Below are positions 22,905 to 35,545 of a DNA stretch of 64,000 bases, in pieces. Numbering within the stretch: position 1 is the stretch's first letter; every line of letters starts with the position of its first letter. Origin of the DNA: Monoplex corrugatus (taxonomy: Eukaryota > Mollusca > Gastropoda > Littorinimorpha > Ranellidae). The notes under the pieces are model-generated. The model did not search any database, was not told the DNA's origin, and saw only the letters and a list, made by a program, of their open reading frames with translations. A program made the position numbers and the translations under genes. The stretch is from positions 16,203,686 through 16,267,685 of the forward strand of contig JAPXFY010000023.1 of the NCBI GenBank assembly GCA_030674185.1. Direction: 5' to 3'.

Positions 22905-25615
22905 AGTTCTCACTTGTTGTGGCATACTTTGGCAATTCTCACATACTGTAGTATACTTCGACAGTTTTCACATACTGTAACATACTTTGGTAGTTCTCAC
23001 ATAATGTAGTATACTTTGGCAGTTCTCACTTACTGTTGCATACTTTGGCAGTTCTCACTTACTGTAGTCATACTTTGGTAGTTCTCACTTACTGTTAGTA
23101 TACTTGCAGTTCTCACATACTGTAGCATACTTTGGCAGTTCTCACTTACTGTATCATACTTTGGCAGTTCTCACATACTGTTGCATACTTTGGCAGTTCT
23201 CACATACTGTTGCATACTTTGGCAGTTCTCACTTACTGTTGCATACTTTGGCAGTTCTCACATACTGTTAGCATACTTTGGCAGTTCTCACTTACTGTAT
23301 CATACTTTGGCAGTTCTCACTTACTGTTGTTCATATACTTTGGCAGTTGCGTCACTTACTGTATCATACTTTGGCAGTTCTCACTTACTGTTGCATACTT
23401 TGGCAGTTCTCACTTACTGTATCATACTTTGGCAGTTCTCACTTACTGTTGCATACTTTGGCAGTTCTCACTTACTGTAGTCATACTTTGGCAGTTCTCA
23501 CTTACTGTATCATACTTTGGCAGTTCTCACTTACTGTATGCATACTTTGGCAGTTCTCACTTACTGTATCATACTTTGGCAGTTCTCACTTACTGTTGCA
23601 TACTTTGGCAGTTCTCACTTACTGTATCATACTTTGGCAGTTCTCACATACTGTTGCATACTTTGGCAGTTCTCACATACTGTTGCACTACTTTGGCAGT
23701 TCTCACATACTGTTAGCATACTTTGGCAGTTCTCACTTACTGTATCATACTTTGGCAGTTCTCACATACTGTTGCATACGTTTGGCAGTTCTCACATACT
23801 GTTGCATACTTTGGCAGTTCTCACATACTGTTGCATACGTTGGCAGTTCTCATACGATTACTTGGAGTTCATACGTCATACTTTGGCAGTTCTCACATAC
23901 TGTTGCACATACTTTGGCAGTTCTCACATACTGTATGCATACTTTGGCAGTTCTCACTTACTGTTGCATACTTTGGCAGTTCTCACTTACTGTTGCAACT
24001 TTGGCAGTTCTCACATACTGTTGCATACTTTGGCAGTTCTCACTTACTGTATCATACTTTGGCAGTTCTCACTTACTGTTGCATACTTTGGCAGTTCTCA
24101 CTTACTGTTGCACTACTTTGGCAGTTCTCACTTACTGTTGCATACTTTGGCAGTTCTCACTTACTGTTGCATACTTTGGCAGTTCTCACTTACTGTTGCA
24201 TACTTTGGCAGTTCTCACTTACTGTTGCATACTTTGGCAGTTCTCACTTACTGTTGCATACTTTGGCAGTTCTCACTTACTGTTGCATACTTTGGCAGTT
24301 CTCACTTACTGTTGCATACTTTGGCAGTTCTCACATTACTGTTGCATACTTTGGCAGTTCTCACTACTGTTGTCATACTTTGGCAGTTCTCACTTACTGT
24401 AGTCATACTTTGGCAGTTCTCACTTACTGTTGCATACTTTGGCAGTTCTCACTTACTGTTGCATACTTTGGCAGTTCTCACTTACTGTATCATACTTTGG
24501 CAGTTCTCACTTACTGTTGCATACTTTGGCAGTTCTCACTTACTGTTGCATACTTTGGCAGTTCTCACATTATACTGTATGTACATACTTTGGCAGTTCT
24601 CACTTACTGTTGCATACTTTGGCAGTTCTCACTTACTGTATCATACTTTGGCAGTTCTCACTTACTGTTGCATACTTGGCAGTTCTTACTTACTGTTGCA
24701 TACTTTGGCAGTTCTCACATACTGTTGATACTTTGGCAGTTCTCACTTACTGTTGCATACTTTGGCAGTTCTCACTTACTGTTGCATACTTTGGCAGTTC
24801 TCACATACTGTTGCATACTTTGGCAGTTCTCACTTACTGTATTTGCATACTTTGGCTAGTTCTCACTTACTTTGAGTCATACTTTAGGCAGTTCTCACTT
24901 ACTGTATCATACTTTGGCAGTTCTCACTTACTGTATCATACTTTGGCAGTTCTCACTATACTGTATCATACTTTGGCAGTTTTTACTTACTGTATCATAC
25001 TTTGGCAGTTCTCACTTACTGTTCATACTTTGGCAGTTCTCACTTACTGTTGCATACTTTGGCAGTTCTCACTTACTGTTGCATACTTCTTGGTGGCAGT
25101 TCTCACATTACTGTTGCATACTTTGGCAGTTCTCACTTACTGTTGCATACTTTGGCAGTTCTCACTTACTGTTGCATACTTTGGCAATTCTCACTTACTG
25201 TTGCATACTTTGGCAGTTCTCACTTACTGTTGCATACTTTGGCAGTTCTCACTTACTGTTGCATACTTTGGCAGTTCTCACTTACTGTTGCATACTTTGG
25301 CAGTTCTCACTTACTGTTGTATACTTTGGCAGTTCTCACATACTGTTGCATACTTTGGAAATTCTCACATACTGTTGCATACTTTGGTAGTTCTCACTTA
25401 CTGTTGCATACTTTGGCAGTTCTCACTACTGTTGTATACTTTGGTAGTTCTCACTTACTGTTGTATACTTTGGCAGTTCTCACTTACTGTTGTATACTTT
25501 GGCAGTTCTCACTTACTGTTGCATACTTTGGCAGTTCTCACATACTGTTGCATACTTTGGCAGTTCTCACATACTGTTGTATACTTTGGCAGTTCTCACT
25601 TACTGTTGCACACTT
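22905..25615. repeat. 29-bp satellite, about 2.7 kb and about 90 copies
   Basis: Unit contains CATACTTTGGCAGTTCTCAC followed by TTACTGTTG, with CATA/CTTA variants and one-base indels at the junctions. Frames of up to about 400 codons are periodic and exist in all three forward frames, so they are not genes. Copies at the left edge (22910-23110) are the most diverged, suggesting homogenisation in the core. Confidence 0.97.
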
Positions 25616-25964
25616 TGAAACTTGGAAAAACGCGTGTCTTTAATTCAAAATGAGGGCTATAGTTTTACGAACACATTTATTTATAATTTTTAAGCTACAT
25701 ACAATCGTTCTTTTTCATTAAATGTTGGTGTTGCATACTTTTAAATCCGGGAGAAAATGCATCTTTTGTTCAAACCCTGGGCTGGAATTTAAGCAAAACA
25801 GGAAATCCGGCCGTTCGATTGGAAGCCCAACGTTTATTGAACTGACGGTCGCGCCTGTTGACAACATGCACAGTATTTTGGTATATGATTTGCAAATGAT
25901 TTGAAAGGATGTGCGGAGTGGAGAAAAAATATCATAGGCAAAAGAACTTTAATGTTAATTATAA
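25616..25964. other. No gene recognised
   Basis: Single-copy-looking sequence separating two tandem arrays. No frame longer than about 60 codons. Confidence 0.5.
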
Positions 25965-28690
25965 ACCAGAAACACACGGAAAGAGAAAAAGACAGAGCAT
26001 TTGATAGACAAAGCATTGTCAACAGGCCCAAATGCACATGGAAAGAGAAAAAGATAAGACCATTTGACTGACAAAGCAAGACAGGTGCAAATTCACACAG
26101 AAAGAGAAAAAGACAGAGCATTTGATTGACAAAGCATGTCAGGTGTTAATCCACATGAAAAGAGAAAAAGGTAGAGCAACTGATTAACTGAGCATGACAG
26201 GTGTAACTTCAAACGGAAAGAGAAAAAGACAGGCATTTTGTTGTCAAAGCAAGACAGGTGCAAATGCACACGGAAAAAGAAAAAACGGAGCATTTGACAG
26301 ACAAAGCATTGTCAACAGACACGAATACACATGGAAAGAGAAAAAGACACAACATTTGGTTGACAAAGCATGACTGGTGCAAATTCACACGGAAAGAGAA
26401 AAAGACAGAGCATATTTGACTGAAGAAGACAAACGAGACAGTTTTGATGGAGGTAGACACAAGAAGATTATTGATAAGGAAGATTAGGAAAGGACAGGCA
26501 ACATTTAAGGGTCATTTTATGAGGAAAGGGGAATTAGAGCACTTGGTCACAACAAAAGCCTATCAATTAACATCAGGAAGAGAGTTCTTGAATGTTATAT
26601 AGAACCAATACTGTTGTACGGTTGCGAGGCGTGGACAGTCAACAAGCAAAGCCAGAACAAGATTGAGGCAGCCGAGATGTGGTTTCTAAGAAGAATGTTG
26701 AGAGTTCCATGGACAGCAAAGAAAACAAATGAGACAGTCTTGATGGAGGCAGACACAAATAGATCATTGATAAGGAAGATTAGGAAAAGACAGGCAACAT
26801 TTATAGGCCATTTTATGAGGAAAGGGGAATTGGAGCACCTGGTCACAACAGGGAAGCTGGAGGGAAAGAGAGCACCGGGTAGACCCAGGGAGAAGATGCT
26901 AGACGGACTTGCAGAGTGGCTGGGGACAAGGAGGGTGGAAATGATGCATGAGGCAACAAGAGATAGAGACAGAGGGAAGTCCATAATCGCCAACACTATG
27001 CGGCAAGGCACCTGATGATGATGATGATGGTCACAACAGGAAAGCTGGAGGGAAAGAGAACAGCGGGCAGATCCACGGAAAAACTATTGGACAGGACTTG
27101 CAGGGTGGCTGAGGACAGAGAGGGTGGAAGATGTGCTTGCGGCAATAAGGGATAGATACATATGGAGGGCCATGATTGCCAACGCTATGCAGCAGCAGGG
27201 CAAATGGTGATAATGATGATGATGATGATGATATTTGACTGACAAAGCATGACAGGTGCCAATACACACGGAAAGAGAAAAAGACCGAGTATTTAGTTGA
27301 CAAAGCATGACTGGTGCAAATTCACATGGAAAGAGAAAAAGACAGAGAGAGCATATTTGACTGAAGAAGACAAACGAGACAGTCTTGATGGAGGCAGACA
27401 CAAGAAGAACATCGGTAAGGAAGATTAGGAAAAGATAGGCAACATTTATGGGCCATTTTACGAGGATATGGGAATTAGAGCTCCTGATCACAACTGGAAA
27501 GCTGGAGGGAAAGAGAGCAGCAGGTAGACCCGGGAAAAAACTATTGGACAGGACTAGCAGGGTGGCTGAGGACAGAGAGGGTGGAAGACGTGCTTGTGGC
27601 AATAAGGGATAGACACATATGGAGGGACATGATCGCCAACACCATACGGCAGCAGGGCACATGGTGATGATGATGATGATGATATTTGACTGACAAAGCA
27701 TTAAGGTGCAAATACACACGGAAAGAGAAAAAGACAGAGCATTTGGTTGACGAAGCATGACAGGTACAAATACACATGGAAAGAGAAAAAAACAGAGTAT
27801 TTGATTGACAATTGCATGACAGGTGCAAATACACACGGAAAGAGAAAAAGACAAAGCATTTGATTGACGAAGCATGACAGGTGCAAATACACATGGAAAG
27901 AGAAAAAGACAGAGCATTTGATTGACAAAGCATGACAGGTGCAAATACACATGGAAAGAGAAAAAGACAGAGCATTTGATTGACAATTGCATGACAGGTG
28001 CAAATACACACGGGAAGAGAAAAAGACAAAGCATTTGATTGACGAAGCATGACAGGTGCAAATATACATGGAAAGAGAAAAAGACAGAGTATTTGATTGA
28101 CGAAGCATGACAGGTGCAAATACACATGGAAAGAGAAAATGACAAAGCATTTGATTGACGAAGCATGACAGGTGCAAATACACACGGAAAGAGAAAAAGA
28201 CAGAGTATTTGATTGACAAAGCATGACAGGTGCAAATACACATGGAAAGAGAAAAAGACAGAGTATTTGACTGAAGAAAACAAACGATACAGTCTTGATG
28301 GAGGCAGACACATGAAGAACATCCATAAGGAAGATTAGGAAAAGACAGGCAACATTTATGGGCCATTTTATGAGGAAAGGGGAATTAGAGCTCCTGATCA
28401 CAACAGGAAAGCTGGAGGGAAAGAGAGCACCAGGTAGACCCAGGGAAAAATTATTGGACAGGACTAGCAGGGTGGCTGAGGACAGAGAGGGTGGAAGATG
28501 TGCTTGCGGCAATAAAGGATAGATACATATGGAGGGCCATGATCGCCAACGCCATGCGGCAGCAAGGCAAATGGTGATGAGGAAGATGATGATGATATTT
28601 GACAGACAAAGATGACAGGTGCAAATACACATGAAAAGAGAAAAAGACAGAGCATTTGATTGACAAAGAATGACAAGCATAAAATTTTCA
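25965..28690. repeat. 58-bp minisatellite with embedded LINE fragments (higher-order repeat)
   Basis: Blocks of a 58-bp unit (containing TTGACAAAGCATGACAGGTG and GGAAAGAGAAAAAGACAGAG) lie at 25965-26420, 27230-27355, 27685-28268 and 28595-28690. Between them are LINE 3' fragments at 26425-27225, 27356-27680 and 28270-28592. The entry junction (TTTGACTGAAGAAGACAAAC or near-identical) and the exit junction (GATGATATTTGACTGACAAA) repeat, so array and LINE fragment were copied together. Frames across it are periodic and not genes. Confidence 0.9.
26614..27015 (+). pseudogene. LINE C-terminal frame within the higher-order repeat
   Basis: 133 open codons: YGCEAWTVNKQSQNKIEAAE, MWFLRRMLRVPWTAKKTNET, RKRQATFIGHFMRKGELEHL and GKRAPGRPREKMLDGLAEWL, ending at a stop before (GAT)n. 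It is the C-terminal part of the RTE-like family. It lacks the RT and endonuclease and is a retrotransposon remnant. Confidence 0.8.
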
Positions 28691-28924
28691 ACCAAGTGGC
28701 ATTTGTCCAGTGTGAATGGGAGACGATGAAGAAACAATTTTTTTCTGGATTTTAGAGAACAAAACGACACAGCGCGTTACTCCGCTGATGGGTCTGATTC
28801 CCTTCATCGAAACAAATGAAATGAGCCTGTCAGAGAATAATGCCAACTTTTTTTCTGAATTAACATATCTAACACTCATTTTGATACAAATTATATAAAT
28901 CTTGATTTTGAGCATAAAATGTTA
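28691..28924. other. No feature recognised
   Basis: Short unique stretch between the minisatellite and the left end of the piggyBac element. Confidence 0.5.
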
Positions 28925-29436
28925 GCGTCCCTTTTTGGGGACAGCGGGCTCAAGTGGGTAGGGGTTTTTGAGCAGCATCACACAGTAAATACAGGCACTT
29001 GTTTCTTTTCAGTTCTTCTTTTATTGTTTCAAAATGAACTTAACATACAAAATTAGTTTTTAAAATTCAAATGTTGACAAATTTCCTCCACCCCCCACCC
29101 ACCCCAGCCTTTTCCAGTGCAACCCCCCCCCCCACTTAGTCCCCGTCCCGCCACCCCGACCCTGCACACATATAACATACACACAGTATTTTGACAAATT
29201 GGTGCACAACTCGCTAAACCACTAAACTAATCAAAAGACAAATTAACATGTAAAAAACTAAAGGGAAATGAATATGTCTGAATTAAGGAAAGATAAAGAT
29301 GATTTAAGTCTTTATCCTTTGTTCTCACACATGCATTACCATGAATGCTAGAATTGACACAAGAGAAAACGCTTGGCATCGCTAGACAAAGGGAAACAAA
29401 ACCTTCCTTGCCCATTCACTTTGCTGGAAACTCCCA

Positions 29437-30603
29437 CTAGCGCGTATGAAACAAGCTGAAGCACTTGTCGTGCACGCCTACCAGGCACTTCTGGCACCTG
29501 CGGTATGTCTTCTCTTCCACAGTAGCAACATCTCAGTTGGCTCTTCCATGGCTGGATGATGTGGTCCACCCTGTCAAAGCGGACCTCAGGGGGCACCCGT
29601 TTGCTCACTTTCAAGGTGGGTTGTCTCGGACGACCAGCAGAAGATGCTTGTGCTGCTCTGAGCAGGTAGACCCTGGCTATGGAGTGCCTGATGTGAGGAG
29701 ATCCTTGGAGTCTGTAGCTGATGCTGGTGTGGCTCTGTATAGATGCCAAGCCCGCTGGACGCTGACATCAACACAGTAAACAAACAGTGGCCACCACCAC
29801 TTCTTCGACGGACAGAGGTCCTGTATTTGTCGATGTTTTGATCCATCCGATCACCACCCCCCATGGTCTGGTTGTAGTGTTTGACCAAGAATGGCTGCGT
29901 TATGTCCACTCGCTGTCGTTCAGCTCTAGACCAACGCTTTGCTGTTTGGACTGGTTCAACTCTTACCTTGTTGGACACTGTGTTGACTACGTTGTTGTTG
30001 TGCCAGCGCACAACAACCAAACCTGCCTTGGCATCTATGGCATAGTCAAAGGATCCTCCCTTGGTCTTCTCAATCTCCTTTACAGGCTTCAGTGGGCATT
30101 CTTGCAGTCTGTTAGCGTGGATCGTTCCCGTGCAAAAAATGTTTTTCTTGGTGAGGTAGTCGACTAGCCGGAGGCTCGTAAACAAGTTGTCAAAGGTAAG
30201 GTGGAAGCAACGACCTTCCTCCTGCTGAAGCTCGGCTATCAAATCAACAAGCACCGACCCTCCCATGCCAAGACCTGGAACTTCGGTTTGTCGTCCTCTG
30301 GCACCTCCGTCTGGCTCTGTCTGCAGGAGGTAGCCCATTGGTGTTGTCAGTGACCACATCTTGTAGCCGAAACGAATGGGCTTTCCACGAATGAATTGTT
30401 TAGCCCCGTGCCGTCCTAATATGGAATCATGGACTCATCTATGCTGAGGTTCTGAGTCTCCAGCTTCTTGAAGTAGTAGAGCAAGAATCTTTCGTTCAAC
30501 ATTGTCAGCAGGTGTTGGACTTTGCTCATTTTGTCTGTAGGATCCACCCTGCTGTTGTCACACACATGAAGGTACCTCATGAGCTCCTCAAAGCGGTTTT
30601 TGG

Positions 30604-30634
<31 letters not shown>

Positions 30635-30748
30635 GAACATTTAGTACGCCTAATCAAATTAATGCCCTAAGCGTTTACAATGGCAAAACATATAACCAGA
30701 ATCACAAGCACACACACACACGCCCACAGAAGCACCCACACACACACA

Positions 30749-30780
<32 letters not shown>

Positions 30781-31670
30781 GCATGACATGCAAATACAAT
30801 GACACATTGACACTAAGACACTATAATGTCACCATTACATTACATGGGGGGAAGGGGGCAGAGATTACCAGTTTTGGGAAACAGGTGAGTTTTGAGGGAG
30901 CGTTTGAATGTGGACAGAGAGGGTGAGTATCTAAGAGAGCGAGGTAACTGATTCCAGATGGTTGGAGCTTGATAGGAAAAAGAACGCTGCCCAAACCTTT
31001 TAGTGCGGACTATGGGGATACTATAGAGACGGGTATCAGATGAGGACCGCAAAGCTCGAGATGGCGTGTAGAGATGTAACAGATGGGTGAGATACTCAGG
31101 ACAGGAAGACTCAATAGATTTGAAGCAGAGGCAGGCAATCTTGTAGGATATTCTTTGCTGAACAGGGAGCCAGTGGAGAGAACAGAGCAATGGCGTAACA
31201 TGGTTAAATTTTGAAGAGCGGAAGATGAGACGGGCAGCATGATTTTGAACTTTCTGAAGTTTGTTAATGAGATGAGAGGGGGAGGGGGTTGCTTTGATGG
31301 CTGCATTGCAAACATCATCATCACAGCTCCAGAACATCCTCCTCCTGGGAACAGGGCTGTAACCTGAAACAAGAAGAATGGCCAAGAAAACCTTCACCTC
31401 TGAAGGAGAGGTGCAGAAGGTGGTGTTCCCCTTTGACCTATCATACTCTTTTGACATTTCAACAATAAGTCCAGATTTTCTCCGCACACCATTCCTCAGA
31501 AAAGTTACTGTTGCTCCAGCCATCAGCTGACGTCTGTTCAAGTTTGAAACAGTGCCTCCTCCGTCTTCCTCGCCACTGTCCTCGTCTGTACTGAACCCAA
31601 CCTCCTCAGGCTAATTGTTGCTTCTTGAAAGTCAGCATCATCCTCAAGCATGCTAATGACCCCATGAACT
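29437..31670 (-). pseudogene. piggyBac transposase, frameshifted and LINE-interrupted
   Basis: Transposase for cut-and-paste movement. N-terminal part (31336-31670): an acidic stretch in one frame, then FLAILLVSGYSPVPRRRMFW. Central part (30416-30615): NRFEELMRYLHVCDNS and LSIDESMIPY. Catalytic part (29760-30359): TFDNLFTSLRLVDYL, GTIHANRL, VRWHNNNVV (the usual W-x-D-N Asp reads Asn), RWSRAERQRVDITQPF and YNQTMGGGDRMDQNIDKYR. Then, across frameshifts, WWWPLFVYCVDVSV and a C-terminal Cys/His block (RCCYCG; CQKCLVGVHDKCFSLFH) end at TAG near 29437. At least three frame changes and the LINE insertion (30615-31290) make it inactive. Confidence 0.85.
30615..31290 (-). mobile_element. L2/CR1-like LINE 3' end inserted in the piggyBac transposase
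   Basis: On the minus strand: NHAARLIFRSSKFNHVTPLL, CSLHWLPVQQRISYKIACLC, LLHLYTPSRALRSSSDTRLY and FGQRSFSYQAPTIWNQLPRS. A 3' UTR with a CA/TG microsatellite (30708-30780) follows, ending in (AAT)n against transposase sequence at 30610. It sits in the same orientation as the transposase, between its N-terminal and central parts. No clear target duplication was seen. Confidence 0.85.
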
Positions 31671-31789
31671 GTGTACTGTCTGAAAAAAAAACCCAAACTA
31701 TGAAACAATATCACAATACATTGATGAAGTAAGGGAAAACCCCCACCCCATTTGAGCCCGCTGTGCCTAAATAGGGACGCATGTTTACA

Positions 31790-32268
31790 ATAGCATAAAG
31801 TAAACAATAATAATTTTCTGACAAAAACCAAAAATCTGTTTCTGTATCATACTATAACAAACACTTTCTCTTCATAAAGATGTATAAAAACTTTAAAAAT
31901 AAGAAAACTGTATGCTTACCTTTGATGTTGACTCACTGCTGCAAGAAAAAGCACATCATGAGATGCAAATGGCCGCCTCTAGCAAAAACGGCAAGGGCAT
32001 TCACTGAAAATAACTGCTTCTTTGTGACAATGATTACTTCCATTGTTCGTCTAAAAACAAAAATCTGAACAATAACAGGAAAGTTACCGTGGGGGTGGGT
32101 TTTATTCTCCGTCCCTAAAAAGGGACAGCGGGCTTAAATGGGTTATGTGACGTTAACATGAAGGGGAGAGCAGCAGGCGAGGCCACGATATCCTTTCTAA
32201 TGGCAGTACTTGTTTTGTGTTTTACATGAGCTGGTTTTGGTTCTTTGAACATATTTGTCAACTCTAGA
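31790..32268. other. Orphan piggyBac-type end, otherwise no gene
   Basis: 32110-32145 (GTCCCTAAAAAGGGACAGCG then GGCTTAAATGGGTTA) repeats the left inverted end of the piggyBac element in the same orientation, without any element behind it. 31790-32090 has no recognised gene. Confidence 0.6.
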
Positions 32269-32269
32269 T

Positions 32270-34205
32270 CTGTTATGTCGACTTCAGTTCAGTTCCAGTT
32301 TGCTGTTATGTCGACGTCAGTTCCAGTTTGCTGTTATGTCGACTTCAGTTCCAGTTTGCTGTTATGTCGACTTCAGTTCCAGTTTGCTGTTATGTCGAGT
32401 TCAGTTCCAGTTTGCTGTTGTGTCGACTTCAGTTCAGTTCCAGTTTGCTGTTATGTCGAAGTCAGTTCCAGTTTGTTGTTATTTTTGACTTCAGTTCATT
32501 TCCGTTTGCTGTTATGTCGACTTCAGTTCAGTTTTAGTTTGCTATATGTCGAGTTCAGTTCCGTTACTGTTATGTCGACTTCAGTTCAGTTCCAGTTTAC
32601 TGTTATGTCGACTCAGTTCCACTTTGCTGTTATGTCGACTTCAGTTCACTTTGCTGTTATGTCGATTCAGTCAGTTCCAGTTTACTCTTCTGTCGACTTC
32701 AGTTCACTTTGCTGTTATGTCGACTTCAGTTCAGTTCCAGTTTACTGTTATGTAACTTCAGTTCAGTTCCATTTGCTGTATGTCGAGTTCATTCAGTTCC
32801 TGCTCGCTGTTATGTCGAGTTCAGTTTCAGTTGCTGTATGTCTCGAGTCAATCCAGTTTGCTGTTATGTCGACATCATTCAGTTCCAGTTTGTGTTATGT
32901 CGACTTCAGTTCCAGTGTGCTGTTATGTCGACTTCAGTTCAGTTCCAGTTTGCTGTAGGTCGACTTCAGTTCAGTTCAGTTTGCTGTTATGTCGACTTCA
33001 GTTCAGTTCCAGTTTGCTGTTATGTCGACTTCAGTTCAGTTCAGTTTGCTGTTATGTCGAGTTCAGTTCCAGTTTGCTGTTATGTCGCGAGTCAATCCGT
33101 TTGCTGTTATGTTCGACTCAGTTCCAGTGTGCTGTTATGTCGACTTCAGTTCCAGTTTGCTGTTATGTCGACTTCAGTTCCAGTTTGCTGTTATGTCGAC
33201 TTCAGTTCCAGTTGCTGTTATGTCGAGTTCAGTTCAGTTTGCTGTTGTGTCGACTTCAGTTCAGTTCCAGTTTGCTGTTATGTCGAAGTCAGTTCCAGTT
33301 GTTGTTATGTTGACTTCAGTTCAGTTCCAGTTTGCTGTTATGTCGACTTCAGTTCAGTTTTAGTTGCTAATATGTCGATTCAGTCCAGTTTATGTTATGT
33401 CGACTTCAGTTCAATTCCAGTTTACTGTTATGTCGACTTCAGTTCCACTTTGCTGTTATGTCGACTTCATTCCACTTTGCTGTTATGTCGACTTCAGTTC
33501 AGTTCCAGTTTACTCTCGTCGACTTCAGTTCCACTTTGCTGTTATGTCGACTTCAGTTCAGTTCCAGTTTACTGTTATGTCAACTTCAGTTCAGTTCCAG
33601 TTTGCTGTTATGTCGAGTTCATTCAGTTCTGCTCGCTTTATGTCGAGTCAGTTTCAGTTTGCTGTTATGTCGTCGAGTCATCCCAGTTTGCTGTTATGTC
33701 GACTTCAATTCAGTTCCAGTTTGCTGTTATGTCGACTTCAGTTCAGTTGCTGTTATGTCGACTCAGTTCCAGTGTGCTGTTATGTCGACTTCAGTTCAGT
33801 TCCAGTTTGCTGTTATGTCGAGTTCAGTTCCAGTTTGCTGTTATGTCGTCGAGTCAATCCCAGTTTGCTGTTATGTCGACTTCAGTTCCAGTGTGCTGTT
33901 ATGTCGACTTCAGTTCCAGTGTGCTGTTATGTTGACTTCAGTTCAGTTCCAGTTTGCTGTTAGGTCGACTTCAGTTCCAGTGTGCTGTTATGTCGACTTC
34001 AGTTCAGTTCCAGTTTGCTGTTATGTCGACTTCAGCTCCAGTTTGTTGTTATGTCGACTTCAGTTCCAGATTGCTGTTATGTCGACTTCAGTTCCAGATT
34101 GCTGTTATGTCGACTTCAGTTCCAGTTTGCTGTTATGTCGACTTCAGTTCCAGATTGCTGTTATGTCGACTTCAGTTCCAGTTTGCTGTTATGTCGTCGA
34201 GTCAA
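32270..34205. repeat. 28/33-bp minisatellite, about 65 copies
   Basis: Units read TTATGTCGACTTCAGTTCCA then GTTTGCTG (28 bp), or with an extra TTCAG (33 bp). Both lengths are interspersed. The periodic frames in all three forward phases are repeat artefacts. Confidence 0.96.
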
Positions 34206-34217
34206 TCCCAATCCCAA

Positions 34218-34380
<163 letters not shown>

Positions 34381-35035
34381 GGCTGTTTGTTGATTGTTAT
34401 CCAGATAGGTCTGTAAGTTTGTCATTATATGTAGATATGGGTGTTTCCTCTTTCCTGTTGTTGTTGTTGTTGTCGGCCATCATGCTGTGTTGATATGGGT
34501 GTGTATGTATGAATGTGAATGTGTATGTCTGTATGTGGGCATGTGGGTATATGCATGTGTTTACTGTTATTTGTTATTTTCATCTCTTACCTGTTTATCT
34601 ATTCACATACTCCTTTATTTTGTATTTATTTATTCACCTACTTACTCACTTCTTATTCACTTACTTACTTACTCACTTATTTACTTACTTACGTACTTGC
34701 GTACTTACGTACTTACATACTTACTAATTACTTACCTACTTACTTTCTTACATACTTACTCGAATACTTACATCCCTATCTATTATTAAGAAAATATCGT
34801 CTCCATCTAGTTGATAGATGACTGAGCATTTGTGAATTGGCTGGTGGGGGGGGGGGGGGGGTCTGTCAAGTAAGACAAGTTTATACAGACTAGCTAGTTG
34901 TCTTGTGATTCAGACCTTTAATTGTGTATTTATTTACTTTCCATGCATGTTCCTTTTTTGAAGGTAAGATACACAGATATATATGTCATATACATGTGAC
35001 CAAAGTTATTCCAATGATAGGCTGATAAAATACCA
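34381..35035. repeat. TATG and TTAC tracts with a G run
   Basis: (TTAC)n with variants at 34600-34780 and a run of about 18 G at 34844-34861. The remainder holds no recognised gene. Confidence 0.75.
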
Positions 35036-35039
35036 GTAT

Positions 35040-35425
35040 GAAATACAGACTAGGTAAAACATAGTCTAGGTAGGGCCTCAGGACCTGACCAGCTCATGGG
35101 TTTATGTGCGGGCTGAGGCTTGTGCCATGATCACCGTACATATGGCACCTGTGACATTAGTGCATATGAATTTGTTCCGAGCGCGGAGACGTCATCTGAG
35201 AAACTGAAACTTAAAACTGAAACAATATAAAATATAGGCTAGGTGAAAACATAGTCTAGGTAGGGCCTGAGGACCTGGCCAGCTCATGGGTTTATGTGCA
35301 GGCTTCAGGCTTGTGCCATGATCACCATACACATGGCACCTGTGACGTTAGTGCACATGGAATTTGTTCCGAGCACGGAGACGTCATCTTGAAAAACTGA
35401 AAGTGAAGCTGAAACTGAAACTGAA
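35040..35425 (+). repeat. Two tandem copies of an about 185-bp dispersed repeat
   Basis: Both copies (35040-35227 and 35228-35425) run from CATAGTCTAGGTAGGGCCT through GGCCAGCTCATGGGTTTATG, CTTGTGCCATGATCACC and GGAGACGTCATCT to a GAAACTGAAACTG tail. A diverged copy lies at 48210-48375 and a fragment, inverted, near 21010. The simple-repeat tail suggests a SINE-like retroposon, but no Pol III boxes were found. Confidence 0.7.
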
Positions 35426-35439
35426 ACTCAGTCTCAGCC

Positions 35440-35545
35440 CACAACATAAACAACTGGCCTGTTCGCTGCCCATCTGAAAGTTGCAATCATTCTGGTGATG
35501 TTAGTGTTCCACAGGTCCCCCATTAGTCTCCCTATTCCAAGACTC
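35440..35545 (-). repeat. Dispersed repeat D, copy 3 (inverted)
   Basis: Reverse complement of 5376-5480 and 12592-12715, with GTTCGCTGCCCATCTG and CATTCTGGTGATG as landmarks. Confidence 0.65.

Larger units (their letters stand above)
28925..31780 (-). mobile_element. piggyBac-type DNA transposon, degenerate
   Basis: Inverted ends of about 45 bp: GCGTCCC ... GGACAGCGGGCTCAAGTGGG at the left, and its reverse complement (CCCCATTTGAGCCCGCTGTG ... GGGACGC) at the right. Flanks are ATGTTA and ATGTTT, a near match but not the canonical TTAA. It encloses a piggyBac-family transposase on the minus strand that is frameshifted and interrupted by a LINE. Confidence 0.85.

Noticed and set aside
22693..23009. 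Short frames upstream of the satellite
   Set aside because: Up to 87 codons, no motif, and one runs into the satellite.
23132..25653. Frames of up to 407 codons in the 29-bp satellite
   Set aside because: Three overlapping forward frames are open at once and all are periodic, which is the signature of a repeat without stops.
27084..28770. Frames of about 400 codons on the minus strand across the 58-bp array
   Set aside because: They read the antisense of the minisatellite and of LINE sequence; the LINE sense strand is plus.
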